Shown piece after piece: positions 21,729 to 33,600 of a DNA stretch of 64,000 bases. The DNA is from Euonymus europaeus (lineage: Eukaryota > Streptophyta > Magnoliopsida > Celastrales > Celastraceae), in the NCBI GenBank assembly GCA_963580455.1, contig OY756967.1, forward strand, positions 3,370,501 to 3,434,500, read 5' to 3'. Under the pieces are notes generated by a model. The model searched no databases. It saw only the letters and a program-made list of their open reading frames with translations, and was not told the origin of the DNA. Numbering within the stretch: the stretch's first letter is position 1; every line of letters begins with the position of its first letter. Both the position numbers and the translations under genes were made by a program.

Positions 21729-22513
21729 TGAATAGAATTATCTTTGAAGTTGTGGACATGGTTTGTACTGGATGTTATTAAGCTGAATGTAGTACTGTTG
21801 GTCTGATGTTTGGCCTTACGTTTGACTGCTTTAGGCTTTTGGCCTTTTAGCATGTGTTGTTTGTATTCAAAAGTTTGTGGAAGAGGCGGAATAAGCATTT
21901 GCAAGTAATTTATCGAACAACCACAGCATTTTTTTTTTTAATAACTGAGAACCACACTCCCAGCATGAACCTCTGGATAGTGAGTCTAAACTTGGATTGT
22001 CAAGTTAGCACACATCACTTTGGCAAGTATAATATTTTTTGTGAATCCCACAGTCATAACAAACGGACTCTAAATCGTTCAATGATTACAATTGTAATTT
22101 ACAAGTTCTCATCATGTGTTGATAATATTACATAATAATTTCATTAGAAATTTGATCAAACACTTATTTTTTAAATATATTTAATTAGACACTCATTGAA
22201 CCATTCATCCGAGTCATATGACTTTCTAGCTAGGCATAATTACTAAAATGGTCTAAATCATCCTGGTTACATATTTATTTCGAACATTAATAGGGACATA
22301 CACGAAAGTATACTAATAAAGTAAATATTTGTATAAAAATTAGTACTAACAATTTTTAAAATATATATATATATCGAGGGGCAGAGCAAGTATGGTTCTG
22401 CTATTGGCGATAAATAGGACTTAACCGAAGCACATGCGTATTAGTCTCCAGGTGAACTGATATAAGCCAAAAGTCACTCCCACCTTCACTGGAAAGATAA
22501 TTTCTAAATCTCC
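21729..22513. other. Intergenic downstream of gene B
   Basis: The first 100 bases match the 3' flank of gene A. The last 120 bases (about 22400-22513) belong to a duplicated segment that recurs at about 24875-24995. No gene. Confidence 0.5.
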
Positions 22514-22523
22514 AACTATCTTC

Positions 22524-23949
22524 GAGTTAATAGAATATGTAGTCACTCAAAGATTAATCAATTTCATTTTGGTCACTCAAATATTAAATGTTTCAACTTG
22601 ATCACCGAATTTTTATTTTTGTTTCAACTTGATCACTCAGACAAATTTTTCTAATTTTGGGCAGTCAACCTGCTAGACGGAAAAGTATTGACGGTGATGA
22701 TGTCACATGATTTTTTTAATAATATTATAAAAGTTGATAAATTAAAAAAAAAACAATAACTTAATTTCTTAAAAGAAAAAAAACCCTAATTATTGAATTG
22801 AAATCCCTTCTTCACCACCCTAGATCTAGATCGGATATAGCTTCTCTTCTCCTTTGAAAAGCATGATTGCCCGTCAACTGAATAAATTTCCATAGAAGGA
22901 GTTCGAATCCTATCATCCTAGTCCACTTACTAACTGGAACCAGAAGACTCTCTTCAGAAAGAAGAAGCATAAGCTTCCTCTTCTATGACGGCGTCAAGGA
23001 CAACAGTGTGGTACCAGGGGAAAGGGTTCATAATCCTTTCTCCAACAGCAGCCAGGTTGAACTCTCCTCAATTTTTGACGCTAGACCTCAAAGGGACAGC
23101 AACAATCAACCGATTTTCTACCTAGGTCTTGTTTAGATCAGCGTATACGCTTTCACCCATACTCTCAGACACTCTCTGCTTTTACGCTTTACGATAACTT
23201 ATATTCTATGAGATATACTCTCATCCAAACAGACTTCTAGTTTTTATGTATTGAGACTAAGGTCAGATTTGGACCTAACCTTTCAAATTCAAATCTAGAA
23301 CTAGGAGAAGAAGAGGTGAAATTTGTTGTGGCCAGAAGCACGTACCCAGATTCAGTCAATCTATGGTTCTTCTAGGTCACAAACAATTTCAGTTTGATGG
23401 AATAGGAGAAGCAGCTGCAGATTTCATCCTAGCTTGAAGAACCTTAGCAAACTCAGCAAGTTTGTCAATCTCAAACATAGCATCCTTCACACCAACATGA
23501 GAATCAACCTCTCTTGGTCTTGTTCTCTAGATTTGGCGCAAGATTGGGGCTTTTCAGTTTGAACATGGATGGATTTGTCGATTTGGGATGAAGAACAAGA
23601 GTTTATTTTTTTTTAATTATTGTTAAATTTAATTGATTAATTAGAAGAAGAAAAAAATCAATTGATTAATTTTAAAAGCCACGTATAATTGTTTTTTTTT
23701 ATGGAAATTTTTTCATTTATTCCATGTGAAATTATTTTCCACGTAAACGAATTATTCAATGATCAACTTGTCACATAGGCAGATTGACTCTCTGAAATGG
23801 GCAAAATCTGCTCGAGTGATAAAGTTGGAACACGAGTGATGAAGTTGGAACAAAAATAAAAAATCGATGATCAAATTGAAACGTTTAATTTTTGAGTGAT
23901 TGAAATAGAACATGATCAATCTGTGGCCGAATAGATATTATATTAACCC
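22524..23949. mobile_element. Non-autonomous MULE, 1426 bp
   Basis: Long terminal inverted repeats of about 140-150 bases, roughly three-quarters identical by eye, begin GAGTTAATAGAATATG at the left and end ATATTATATTAACCC at the right. Both arms share the phrases TCACTCAAA(T/A)ATTAAA(T/C)GTTTCAA and TTTTTATTTTTGTT. A 10-bp target duplication, AACTATCTTC, flanks it (22514-22523 and 23950-23959). Long inverted repeats with an 8-11-bp duplication define Mutator-like elements. The interior (about 22800-23600) is not AT-rich and could be captured gene DNA, but I recognise no family and find no long frame. Confidence 0.87.
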
Positions 23950-23959
23950 AACTATCTTC

Positions 23960-25656
23960 TCTTTGTGTAACGTGGAACATACATCATGCATGCTTCAGTA
24001 TAGTTTTCCTGGGCCAGGCTTCTTATGTACGGGCCTAATGTTGTTTATTTGGGCTTCCCAAAATATGTAAAAAGATATTGAAATTCATCGGATGATTCGG
24101 CATAGCCAGGCAGCAATCAAGCATATTTGGGCTTATCAGGCCCAACTAAAACATGCTCCAGCATACCATGCCAAAATAAGATCTCAGGTCCAAATCCAAT
24201 CTCGATTTTGGACCAAAACAAGATCTTCGTTTTCGAACCTATGAATTGGAATGGTCACGCCGAGCAGGGCCCGTCTCTACTCCTTGACGGCCGAAGTGAA
24301 CTCTATAAATTTAGCCCTCATATCTACTAAGTCAGTATTATGAACAGTGAAGCTTTCGTTTTAAAAAAAATATTAAAATTTTTAAAATTTTTATAATATA
24401 ATTAAATAACGAAGCTGATAAAAGTTCAATACAATCAAGTAAATATTATTCTCTCTCCTCTTTATTTCGTCTTTCATTTTGGAGCCCCAGACATATGTCA
24501 AGGAGACATCCTCTATGTCTATTATTAACATATATTTAGGTTGCAAAATAAGTAAACAAGGCAAGCTAAACAATCCAGAAAAATAAAACAAATAAAAAAA
24601 ACACTCCAGACGTTCATTCATTGGATAGGAGCAGTAGACCACACCTCATTCACACTTCATTATTTCATCACTCCTCCGATCACTTAATCAATAATTCCTC
24701 TAAAGTAAAATCTAATCACTTAATCAGTATCTGTCTCGATTTCGAACGAGCATTCCCCATCTCATATATTTTCATTGTTCAACTCTTTGACTTTAGAACA
24801 AAATTAATTACATATGAATATTGTACCATGTGAAAGAATCATCTGACATCTCCGGTGTTAATAATAGACAATTTAGCGCTTGATATGTCTCGATTAATAT
24901 AGAAGATGCCAACTCATCACCACTTAACGCTGAACTGATATGCGACCGAAAGCCACTCCCGCCTTCAGTACTGGAAAGACAATTTCTCTGAACTATCTTC
25001 TTCGATCTTTGGGTAACCTGGAACATGCATCATGCTTCAGAATAGTTTGGCTGGGCCAGGCTTCAATTCGAAGGCCTTTTTCAACATATCTTATATGATC
25101 GTATAGATTATAGGGTTTACAATTTTTCTCGGGTGGGTATTTCCTGATTTTTAATTTCAAGTGATTGTTTTCCAGATTTGCAGCCCGTAAATCATCAAGT
25201 TATGGCCTGCGTATAGGAGACTGTTAAATCATTGGTTCTTTTTTGGGAACCTGGTGGTTGTACTTTCCTCACTAAACAATTTTTTGTTTAATTTTTGTTA
25301 TATATATATATATATCTGTGTGTGTGTAGTTTATTCATTTGTGTTTACACATTCTTGCCTATATATTGAAGACAAGTAACCCTTTTCTTCTATAACAAGT
25401 TTGATCTTTCTTCCACGGGAAGATTTAGGGGTCCTCGCCCTTCTAATAATAATTTAAAGTTTAGGGTAGCTAATATATGCTTAATTTTAATTATATCTAT
25501 ATTTTATATATTTTGGCTTTAGTTAAGAAACCACTGAGAAGATACCGAAGACAATAATGTCTTTATAACCTGTCCATGCATCAACTCTTCTCACTCACTC
25601 GTAGCCTTCACCTTTCATTCTATACACCCAAAAAAAAATATACAATCGCAGACATT
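23960..25656. other. Intergenic and promoter of DUF716 gene C
   Basis: Holds the right half of a duplicated segment (23960-24035), its unoccupied second copy (about 24875-25065), a dispersed repeat at about 25123-25222 shared with intron 5 of the DPH6 gene, and a short TA/TG microsatellite near 25301-25328. A TTTATAAC element lies at about 25561. No further gene recognised. Confidence 0.55.
25123..25222. repeat. Dispersed repeat, copy 1
   Basis: TTTTTCTCGGGTGGGTATTTCC through CAGCCCGTAAATCATCAAG and on to GGAGACTG recurs at about 41804-41907, with small indels. Family not identified. Confidence 0.7.
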
Positions 25657-26550
25657 ATGGGTAGTTTGGTTGGACATGTTCTTCCAGGACTCGCATTCTT
25701 TGTGCTTGGCCTATGGCATCTTTTTAACCAAATCAAACTTCACTCCATCAACCCAAAAACCTACACATCTTCTCCATGGTTTCCTACCTCCAGAATAAGG
25801 TACATGGAGCTCATCTACATCATGATTGGGACCTCAATTTCTATATCCATGGAGCTCTTCATCGGCCCGGAAAAGCACCACCCCTTCGACACCGATGGAA
25901 CCATACCATCAAACCATCTCCGCAACCTTGAGCATGCATTAATCTCAGCTACTTTCTTTGTCTATGCAACTTTTGCTATTGTTCTTGACAAGATAATATC
26001 AGTTAGCCCTAAATTAGCTGATCAACAACATGGTCTAACACAACTTATAGGAGCACTTGCGCTCGCGCAAGAGTTTGTTCTTTTCCATCTCCATTCAACT
26101 GATCACATGGGTCTTGAAGGCCAGTATCATTGGCTTCTTCAGCTTGTAATCTTTGTCTCACTATCCACAACTATTTTGGGAATTGGTCTTCCAAATAGTT
26201 TCCTTGTTGGGTTTGTTAGGTCATTTAGTATTTTGTTCCAAGGTGTGTGGTTTGTGGTTATGGGTTATATGCTTTATACTCCACAGTTTATTCCTAAAGG
26301 TTGCTTCATAAAAGATGATGATGGACATCTAGTGGTCATATGCCACACTGAAGAGGCACTTTACAGGGCTAAATCATTGGTCAATATTGAATTTAGCTGG
26401 TTCTTGGTACTTGTTACCGTTCTTTGTATGTTGTTTTCTTTGATTTTGATGAGGATTTACGGTAAAATGGACGTTGAGTATTCGTCGTTGATGAAAGAAG
26501 ACGAAGAAGACGACGACTTCGACAAAGTTGAATCCCAGAAAGCAATGTAG
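25657..26550 (+). CDS. DUF716 / TMEM45-like membrane protein (gene C)
   Basis: Intronless gene. The frame is open from 25576, but the ATG at 25657 is chosen because it opens with MGSLVGHVLPGLAFFVLGLW, which aligns with the start of genes A and B, giving 297 residues. Other blocks: WFPTSRIRYMELIYIM, HLRNLEHALISATFFVYATF, LAQEFVLFHLHSTDHMGLEGQYHWLLQ, SFSILFQGVWFVVMGYMLYTP, CHTEEALYRAKSLVNIEFSWFLVLVTVL. It is clearly diverged from A and B, including an extra VSPKLADQQHG loop and a tail with an Asp/Glu mixture rather than a pure Glu run. Relics 1 and 2 resemble this copy more than A or B, so gene C probably represents an older branch of the array. Confidence 0.92.
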   Translation: MGSLVGHVLPGLAFFVLGLWHLFNQIKLHSINPKTYTSSPWFPTSRIRYMELIYIMIGTSISISMELFIGPEKHHPFDTDGTIPSNHLRNLEHALISATFFVYATFAIVLDKIISVSPKLADQQHGLTQLIGALALAQEFVLFHLHSTDHMGLEGQYHWLLQLVIFVSLSTTILGIGLPNSFLVGFVRSFSILFQGVWFVVMGYMLYTPQFIPKGCFIKDDDGHLVVICHTEEALYRAKSLVNIEFSWFLVLVTVLCMLFSLILMRIYGKMDVEYSSLMKEDEEDDDFDKVESQKAM

Positions 26551-28088
26551 AGAAGTGATTTGTACACAAGATAGAGCTAATTAAGCAGTACTCTAGGGAG
26601 TATTCTATTGTTGGCTTGTTGCAAATTCGTGTGTGTGTGTGTATATATATGTATGTATTTAGCGTATTTATAGTTATATACAAGGAGTGAGTTCATTGTG
26701 TGTGTGTTTTTTTTTACATCAATGTCGTTTAACTCACGGATCTTAGTTTCATTCTCTGAATATTTTATAGCTTTTACTAATTTAACAATATTGTAATCAT
26801 AAAAGCTAGATGATTATAATCATAAGATCATCTCTAAACCCTAACGTGATATATATTTGTTCGCTTTAAATGAAAAGCATACACATTTTTTTGTGGGCTC
26901 GGATATACAAGTCCCAACAATTAAGTGAAGGCACATCAAAGTGATATATATATATTGTTCTGTCTAGGTTAAAGAGCAGCACAGAGTTATTCTCTTTAAC
27001 CATCGTCGAAATACTTGAGCTCAGGAAATGCGTTACTTGTGCGAATGAGCTGAAACTTTGTTTATATATATATATCACGAGTTATGTTAATCCGTTATAA
27101 GATTACAAATCTTCACAAGAGTCGCTTTAGAATATGTGTTAAAGAGCGATATAACTTCAGTGAGAAGTTGATGGTTATCATAGATCACAAAGTTTTTAGC
27201 CTTTTATGCAGATGAGGAGGACAAGAGTAGCTTCCTTTGTTAGCATCGTTGTTTCTTCACTTTCAATCAACTAGACTGTTATTAGTATTCGCCAGATACC
27301 GTATAAGCTTGGTGTGAATTGTGTGATCATTAGTTTCAAATTATCTTTTTTATCCTTAAGCAATAAGCATTACAGTACTACTTTGTCCCTGTTAATATTA
27401 CGACTGCACATGCATGAACGTATACATCATATTGCACCTGTCATTCACATTTGCAGCTCATCAAAGAAACTTCTGATTTACAATATTATCTAGGTTGACA
27501 AAATTGTATCCGATTGGATGATCGGTTTGTTCAGTCCAAATTAAATCAAATTTGAACATGAGTTTTATGTTCAAAATTTGGGTACAAACACAAAAAATTT
27601 AATTGATTTAAAACTGGTTCCAAATATAGACATCTTGTCCGATTTAGTAGTCCGAACCCTAATTTGGATCGAATTATTGTCCGATTTTCTTGTCTGGATT
27701 TAAACTAATCCGGGAATTTTCGATTAAGTATGTCTGAAAATCCAAACCATTTTGGATCTATACATGGAAATATCTAGTAAGCACCTTATGTTTTCCGATC
27801 TGAATTAACCCGAATTTTTGCCACCTCTCAATATGCGTCATACTGTAGTCAGTAGTATGATGATATGGGCCATGGCTGCAAGTTTTAGACTTACTTTATC
27901 TCTGGCTCAAGCCCATCCCACGGGGCGTGTCAGACTGTAGTTGCTACTTTCATAAATGGACGTGAGCGAGGCCTGACTAGTAGTGAAGCCCAGCTTTCCA
28001 GTCCAGTAAGGCCCAGCAATGCAATTCCCTAGACTAAAAATAAATAATTAAATATAGAATTACGTTTTTTAAGGGATAAGGTGATAAG
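26551..28088. other. Intergenic
   Basis: Contains TG/TA microsatellites in the 3' flank of gene C (about 26628-26655). About 27490-27830 is an AT-rich block starting AGGTTGACAAAATTG and ending AATTTTTGCCACCTCT, which look like inverted termini of a decayed hAT-type MITE. No coding gene. Confidence 0.5.
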
Positions 28089-30060
28089 ATGGCCACATTG
28101 AAACGCTGCCGTTTAACCTGTCAACTATATCGTGTCGCTTCGTCTCAGTCTCTTCTCTCACTGTCTCAGTTGTGGTGTTCATTCAATTTACTAGAAATGC
28201 CATTCTCTCTTGTACAGACCGCCTTCGCCACGCCGTTTCAAACCAAAACCAGGGACATCACCCACTCGAAGACTCCATTGCTAGCCAAGACTCTTTTCCC
28301 TACCACAACCCTGAGCAGATTGCTGTATCTGAATAGTTCACATGGTACGAACTTCACTCGCAAGAGTCTAACCCGTGCTTCTTTACTTGAGACTCCGGTT
28401 TTGTGGGCTGGTAGGATTTGTGTGTTCTATGCGCTCTTGAAGGCTGGTCTAGCTGGATCCCAAGAAAACCCATTTGTCTCTGGTACGTCCACACTCTAAT
28501 TTCTCTTTTTCTTTACTCGGATTGCTAAGAATTGATTGCCGATTGATTGATCTGTGCGCACGGTTTGTAGAGTTGCAGGATGGTACTGCAAGCGGTGAAT
28601 CTGATGATTATGGGTTCTCTAAGTGGCTTAAGGGTTTTCAAGCGAATCCAGGTTCGTAGGGTCCCCTTTTATTTGCATTTGACATTTTTTCCAATTTTTC
28701 TTGAAGTAATTAGTAAGCTACAATATTGAGATGCCTGATTCTGGTCAACGTAAAAGATATAAATGTTATCATTCTTTTGGATCTTAAATGGCCTTTTGGT
28801 TTGGAATTGTGAGGGAATATAAGCTCTCCAAAATGCAAAAAGCTCCAGTGTTAACAGAGCTTTAAGCTCTAGAAGTTGCATTTTGAGAGCTTTTAATGAA
28901 GTCACCAAAGTGCCAGCTGTTGGAAAATTGATGATAGAACTACAGTTTAAAGTGAGGATGATAAGTTGATAACTTCGAAGTGGTAGTTAGAACTTTGGGT
29001 GGAGGTATCTCCTTTTAGATTCGTCTGCAAGATTATCCGTTAAAACCATGCGGCAGTGTTCTAGCTAAACAAAACAACTACCATGCACAAGCTCCTACAG
29101 TTGGCGGGGTTGGGGGTAGGCAAGATGTACTCTGTTTGTGGTCGGATTTTGTGGTTGTGAAGTTTATTAAGAAAGATTTTTCATCAAAGATTCCATTTTG
29201 GCTCGTCAGTTGATGGTTGTTTGTCGAATAACTCATTCAAGATGTTGATGAACTTTTTCAATTTGATTTAAGTTGTCAGTTTGATGGTTTTCTTGATTTA
29301 AGTAGGAACCAAAACCATGGAATGCAAGAAGAAATTGGGGCAATGAAGTCTCGGTCCTTCCTGATTTGAATTACATGTCTGGTCATGCACTTGATTTTTT
29401 TATTTTTATTTTTGGGATAAATCATGGGGTTTATAATTTATATTATTAATTTCTGAGGGACTGGGGCATCGAACCTTGATATTCGTGCAAGCAAGCAGAT
29501 GATAAAAGGAATAACCTTTGTTCTTGTCATTCTTTATCAGATAAGCAAGCAGCTGATAAAAGGAAACTAGTTAGCAAATGGCATCCGACAACAAAGGGTA
29601 CTCTAAGAAGGAACTATAGGGTGCCATCCAAATCTGAAGGACGACACCTTCTCAAAGCCGTTGCAGCCTTACTCTCTGATGATGATCACTTCACAGATGC
29701 TACTTCCCACAAGGTGGTATCACCTTTTTAACCCATGACTTCCCTCTTTCTGTTCATTTTCATTTGAATCCGATACCAATAATTTTTTTGTCAGTCCAGT
29801 GGGAAGTTGATTTAATGAGTGACTATTTTTGTGAAAATTTTATTTTGGCTCTGCATTGTTTCTAGGGTTGCCAAATTAGGAGGGAGAGTGCTCATGGTGA
29901 AAGTGTTTGCTGCAACAATGTGAGAGCTCTGTTTGATGAGCTTCCAACTCCACACCTGGTTGTAGAAATCACCCCTTTTCCTGTCGGACCTCTTTCGGAC
30001 ACGGATTACTTGAAGGCTGAGAAGCTAGAAAGGGTGCTCAGATCTGGCCCTTCTGTTTGA
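28089..30060 (+). CDS. Conserved protein of unknown function, four exons, putative organelle transit peptide
   Basis: Exons 28089-28482, 28571-28651, 29541-29713 and 29866-30060 join in frame at GT-AG junctions and encode 280 residues (244 if translation starts at the second in-frame ATG, 28197). The N-terminal 90 residues are rich in Ser, Thr and Arg with few acids, as in plastid or mitochondrial transit peptides. A hydrophobic stretch (VLWAGRICVFYALLKAGLAG) follows. The mature part has ESDDYGFSKWLKGFQ, then a basic region KWHPTTKGTLRRNYRVPSKSEG, LLKAVAALLSDDDHF, and a Cys-containing segment CQIRRESAHGESVCCNN before FDELPTPHLVVEITPFPVGPLS. I do not recognise the family, although its even composition suggests a conserved gene. 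Intron 2 contains a 21-base near-duplicate of the exon 3 start (AAGCAAGCAGATGATAAAAGG). Confidence 0.78.
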
Positions 30061-30652
30061 TCATCCTGTTAATCTTCCACTCTCTTTGTATGCATGGGAG
30101 ATGTCCCCTGTACTGTACATATTAGAATTTTCGAACCTGGAGTATAAATGGAAATGTCTAACTGCCGTTTCGCTTTCTTAAACATCAGAGTTCTTTCTTT
30201 TCGTTGTTCTTGCTTTGGGTTGGGCGGATAAGAAATACAAGTTTAAATTACGTAAAGAAGCTTCATGGTGGACTTGGTGATTTAAGTTACAATAATGATC
30301 ATCTGAAAAAATTAAACTTCATATGAGTTTCGACACTTTTCTCAAGTTCTGGTGAGCCAGCAGAGGTAGACAATTCTCGTACACACGACTTTCACCGTAA
30401 CGGGTAAGAATAAACGGGATGTATGGAGATACTGTTTTCAAGTCTAAGACATACAGGATGTGAATTTTATCCGAACATAATATATGAAGATCTATTTTCA
30501 AGTTTTTACAGACTATGGAGGAAAAAATGAATTCGCAAAATATAGTAATGTACTCAGCTAGCTGATAATAAAATAGTCATATAACAGAAACCATCACTGT
30601 TTTACTCCAACAGAGGCCATCAAACCTTCATACTATCGATAATTTTCCCGCG
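30061..30652. other. Convergent intergenic region with two 3' UTRs
   Basis: Lies between the stop codon of the plus-strand gene at 30060 and that of the minus-strand SF1-like gene at 30653; both 3' ends must be here. No other gene seen. Confidence 0.6.
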
Positions 30653-33600
30653 CTATTCTCTTCCCTTTGAAGGATTGCTTCGTTGTTGTTGAGGTGGAAC
30701 AGTAACAGAAGTGGGTGAAAATGGATCATACACTTGCTGTCCTCTCGAAGAGGCGGAATTACCAGATGAAACCAGAAAATTATTGTTGAACCGCTGGCTT
30801 GAAGCAACATAATTTTCGCGTGGTGTTACTGAGGTAAGGTAATTCTGCTGAAGTTGCAAATTATTCCCTGGCCTTTGGGGAATTGAACCAGCTAAATGCC
30901 TCTGATGAGCAGTAGTAAAGTTCCCCACTGGCATTTGTGGCCCTTGATATGCTGGAGGTCTGGGCAAGACGGGGGCCATCGCTTGACCCATCTGGTTACC
31001 AACATGTGGTCTTACAAAGCTTTGCATGACAGGTTGAGGACTTGAATTAGGCATCGGAAACCGGAAAGGTGGCGCTTGAGGTCCGAGTGGTTGCACTATT
31101 GGTCTAGGAGATTGAGAATCTGGAGTTGCAGGGTGACCACCAGGCCATGGACCCATTTGAGAGGCTAGATTTTGTGTTCTATGAGGTTGAAAAGTAAAAT
31201 CACCCGAACTTGGATGCTGTGTCATTGTAGGTCTAATGGGAGTAAAATTTGGAGTTGAGCCAAATATAGGGTTCATAGATGGACTTGGTGAAGGTGCCAT
31301 AGGCACACCAGGTAATCCAACTGGTGTTGAATGTGAAGATCCCACCCAAGAGTTTGGAACAGAGTTAAAAACTGGTGCTGTCATTGGATGTTTGACTGGA
31401 ACCATGGATGACCGGATAGCAGGTGACTCAGATGGGAAGGATACAGGCATAACCATATGGGATGCAGATGTATTTGCAGGTCCCATGGATGGAATGACTA
31501 GTTGTGGATTTGCAGGCTGAGGTCTCTGAGGAATCGTGAGTGGAGTAAACTGCCCGGAACTGTTTGGAACAAGATAAGGTTGGATGCTCATTGGGTTTCT
31601 AGACCAACCAGGGTCTAGTAGTCGGTCAGCTAGTGGTAGAGGTCGTGGTCGTGGAGGAATACCTGTAGGTTGAGGTTGGCTACCAGTAAATGAAAATGGT
31701 GCTGAAATGTTAGGTTGAGCAGAAGAAGGCTGTGGTGCTGGCATGGAAAAGTTTCCAGGGGGTAAGTTATGATCGAGAGGATTAGTTAGCGGCATATAAG
31801 CACTTGTCAAAAGTTGTATTGATGGATGTTGGTTCTGGAGAACAGAATTATATCCGACATTAGGGGCCGGTCCAGGTCCAAACAATGAAGGCGCGGCAGA
31901 GGGATTGAAAGGAGATGGCTGCATATTTAAAGGATTTCTCCAAACGGATGCTGAAAAGTCCTGAGAAGAGTACAAGCCAGAAGAGAACTGCAAAGGAACT
32001 TGAGAAGGGCCAGAAGACAGGAGCTGACCCTGTGATGGAGTTGGCACCGGATGCACCATTCCCTGGTTTATGACTGTAGGGTGAGTAGCTGAATCCTGGC
32101 CTTGAGTTGCATTATCCACTGGAAGGGAAGCAGATACAGAGACCGCAGATAAATTTCCCTGCATAAAATAGAATGGCAATATCATAACAATGGTTACAGT
32201 ATTAACAGAAGCTCTTGGAATAACAAGAAGAAAGGAACGCAGACAAAAAAATATGTAAATAACGAATGAAAAAATAAGCAACAATGTATACCAAACAATA
32301 AATACAATGTACAGAAAACTTTCATCCAAATCACAAATAACAGAACTCACTGATACTGAGGTGACCAGCAATTCAATCAAGGAAACAGCTGCATCAACTT
32401 TCTCGAGTGTCTCATCTGATACAAGAATATATAACTCTTCATAATCAGTCTGGAAGTCATTCCCATCGGATAGAGAAATTTCAACCTAAAATGTAGAAAC
32501 AGTCAACAAAACTCCTTTAGAGCATTCAGTCACATCTTGAACAAAAAACTATGCAACATATGCTTCTGAAGTAAAATGTTCACAAAAATCATTAGGACAA
32601 AGAAGAGAAAATATAGTAAACAAAAAAAAAATTGTAAAATGGAAAGAGAGAAGATTATGTTGACATTTATATTCTACAACCCAGAAAGTGATATCTGAAT
32701 ATTCAATAGATGTGTTACCTTTTCTAGACTGCTTTCTTTGGTTCCAAAAACTTTTATTTTAGCTCCCCTTTCCTGAATCACACAAATAAATTTTTAATTA
32801 TAAATTACTTGAAAATTTGGTAAATTAATTTTGAACACAAGGTGGTGATGGTAAAAGAACATTAGCCAAATCCCTCACCTTTTCTAGCCACTTGTGAGTC
32901 CCACTTCCAGGCCCAAATATAAAACCAAGAAAATTGTATCCAGGATAATCTTTCACCTGCAGAGGCAACACGTGTTTGCATCAAGAAAAACTAGCTGCGT
33001 TGGCTCTATTAAATTGCAACCTAATTTAGAAAACCAGATACACATCTTAAAGTCATATGAATTGCTATTTAAAGTCATGACAAAAGACGTAAAACCACAT
33101 TAAAGAAACCTCCGATAAAAGCCTATTATAGAGGGATTGCAATCAGGTTTTTGGAGTTGACCAATCTGATAATAGCTTGGGTTTACATGTGACATAGCAC
33201 ATATATATATGCTTAATTACAATTTGTAAAGCATTCATGCCATTCAATGCCATTTATACTACCTTTTCTACTATGAATAAATATGTACAAATACCAGGGT
33301 GCCACAACAATTAGATGTGAAGCTACGCATGGGAATTTTTTTTTAATGGTACCTTCTTAGTACCAAACTATTAAGTACTTTCTTAGTGACCATTTACCAA
33401 ATGATATCTTTGGGATAAACAGGTCAATAAGAAATCATTTTAATAAAAATAATAAGAATAATAACAGGCTGCTGGCTCCATAATAGACTTACAGGAATAG
33501 AAACTCTGGCCTCTTTTAGAACAGGTTCATAATCAGATGGGGCCTTGTAACTTGGATTCAATTTAAGTATCTCACCTGGATTCAAGAATAGTATATCATT

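Noticed and set aside
27490..27830. Firm hAT MITE call
   Set aside because: The ends AGGTTGACAAAA and TTTTGCCACCT resemble inverted termini, but no clean 8-bp duplication was found, so it is only mentioned in the intergenic note.
32159..32380. Start of the 575-codon frame at 32380 as the true N-terminus of the SF1-like protein
   Set aside because: The first 74 codons are intron read-through (hydrophobic, no homology); a clear acceptor precedes GGAAATTTATC at 32158 and upstream exons join to it.
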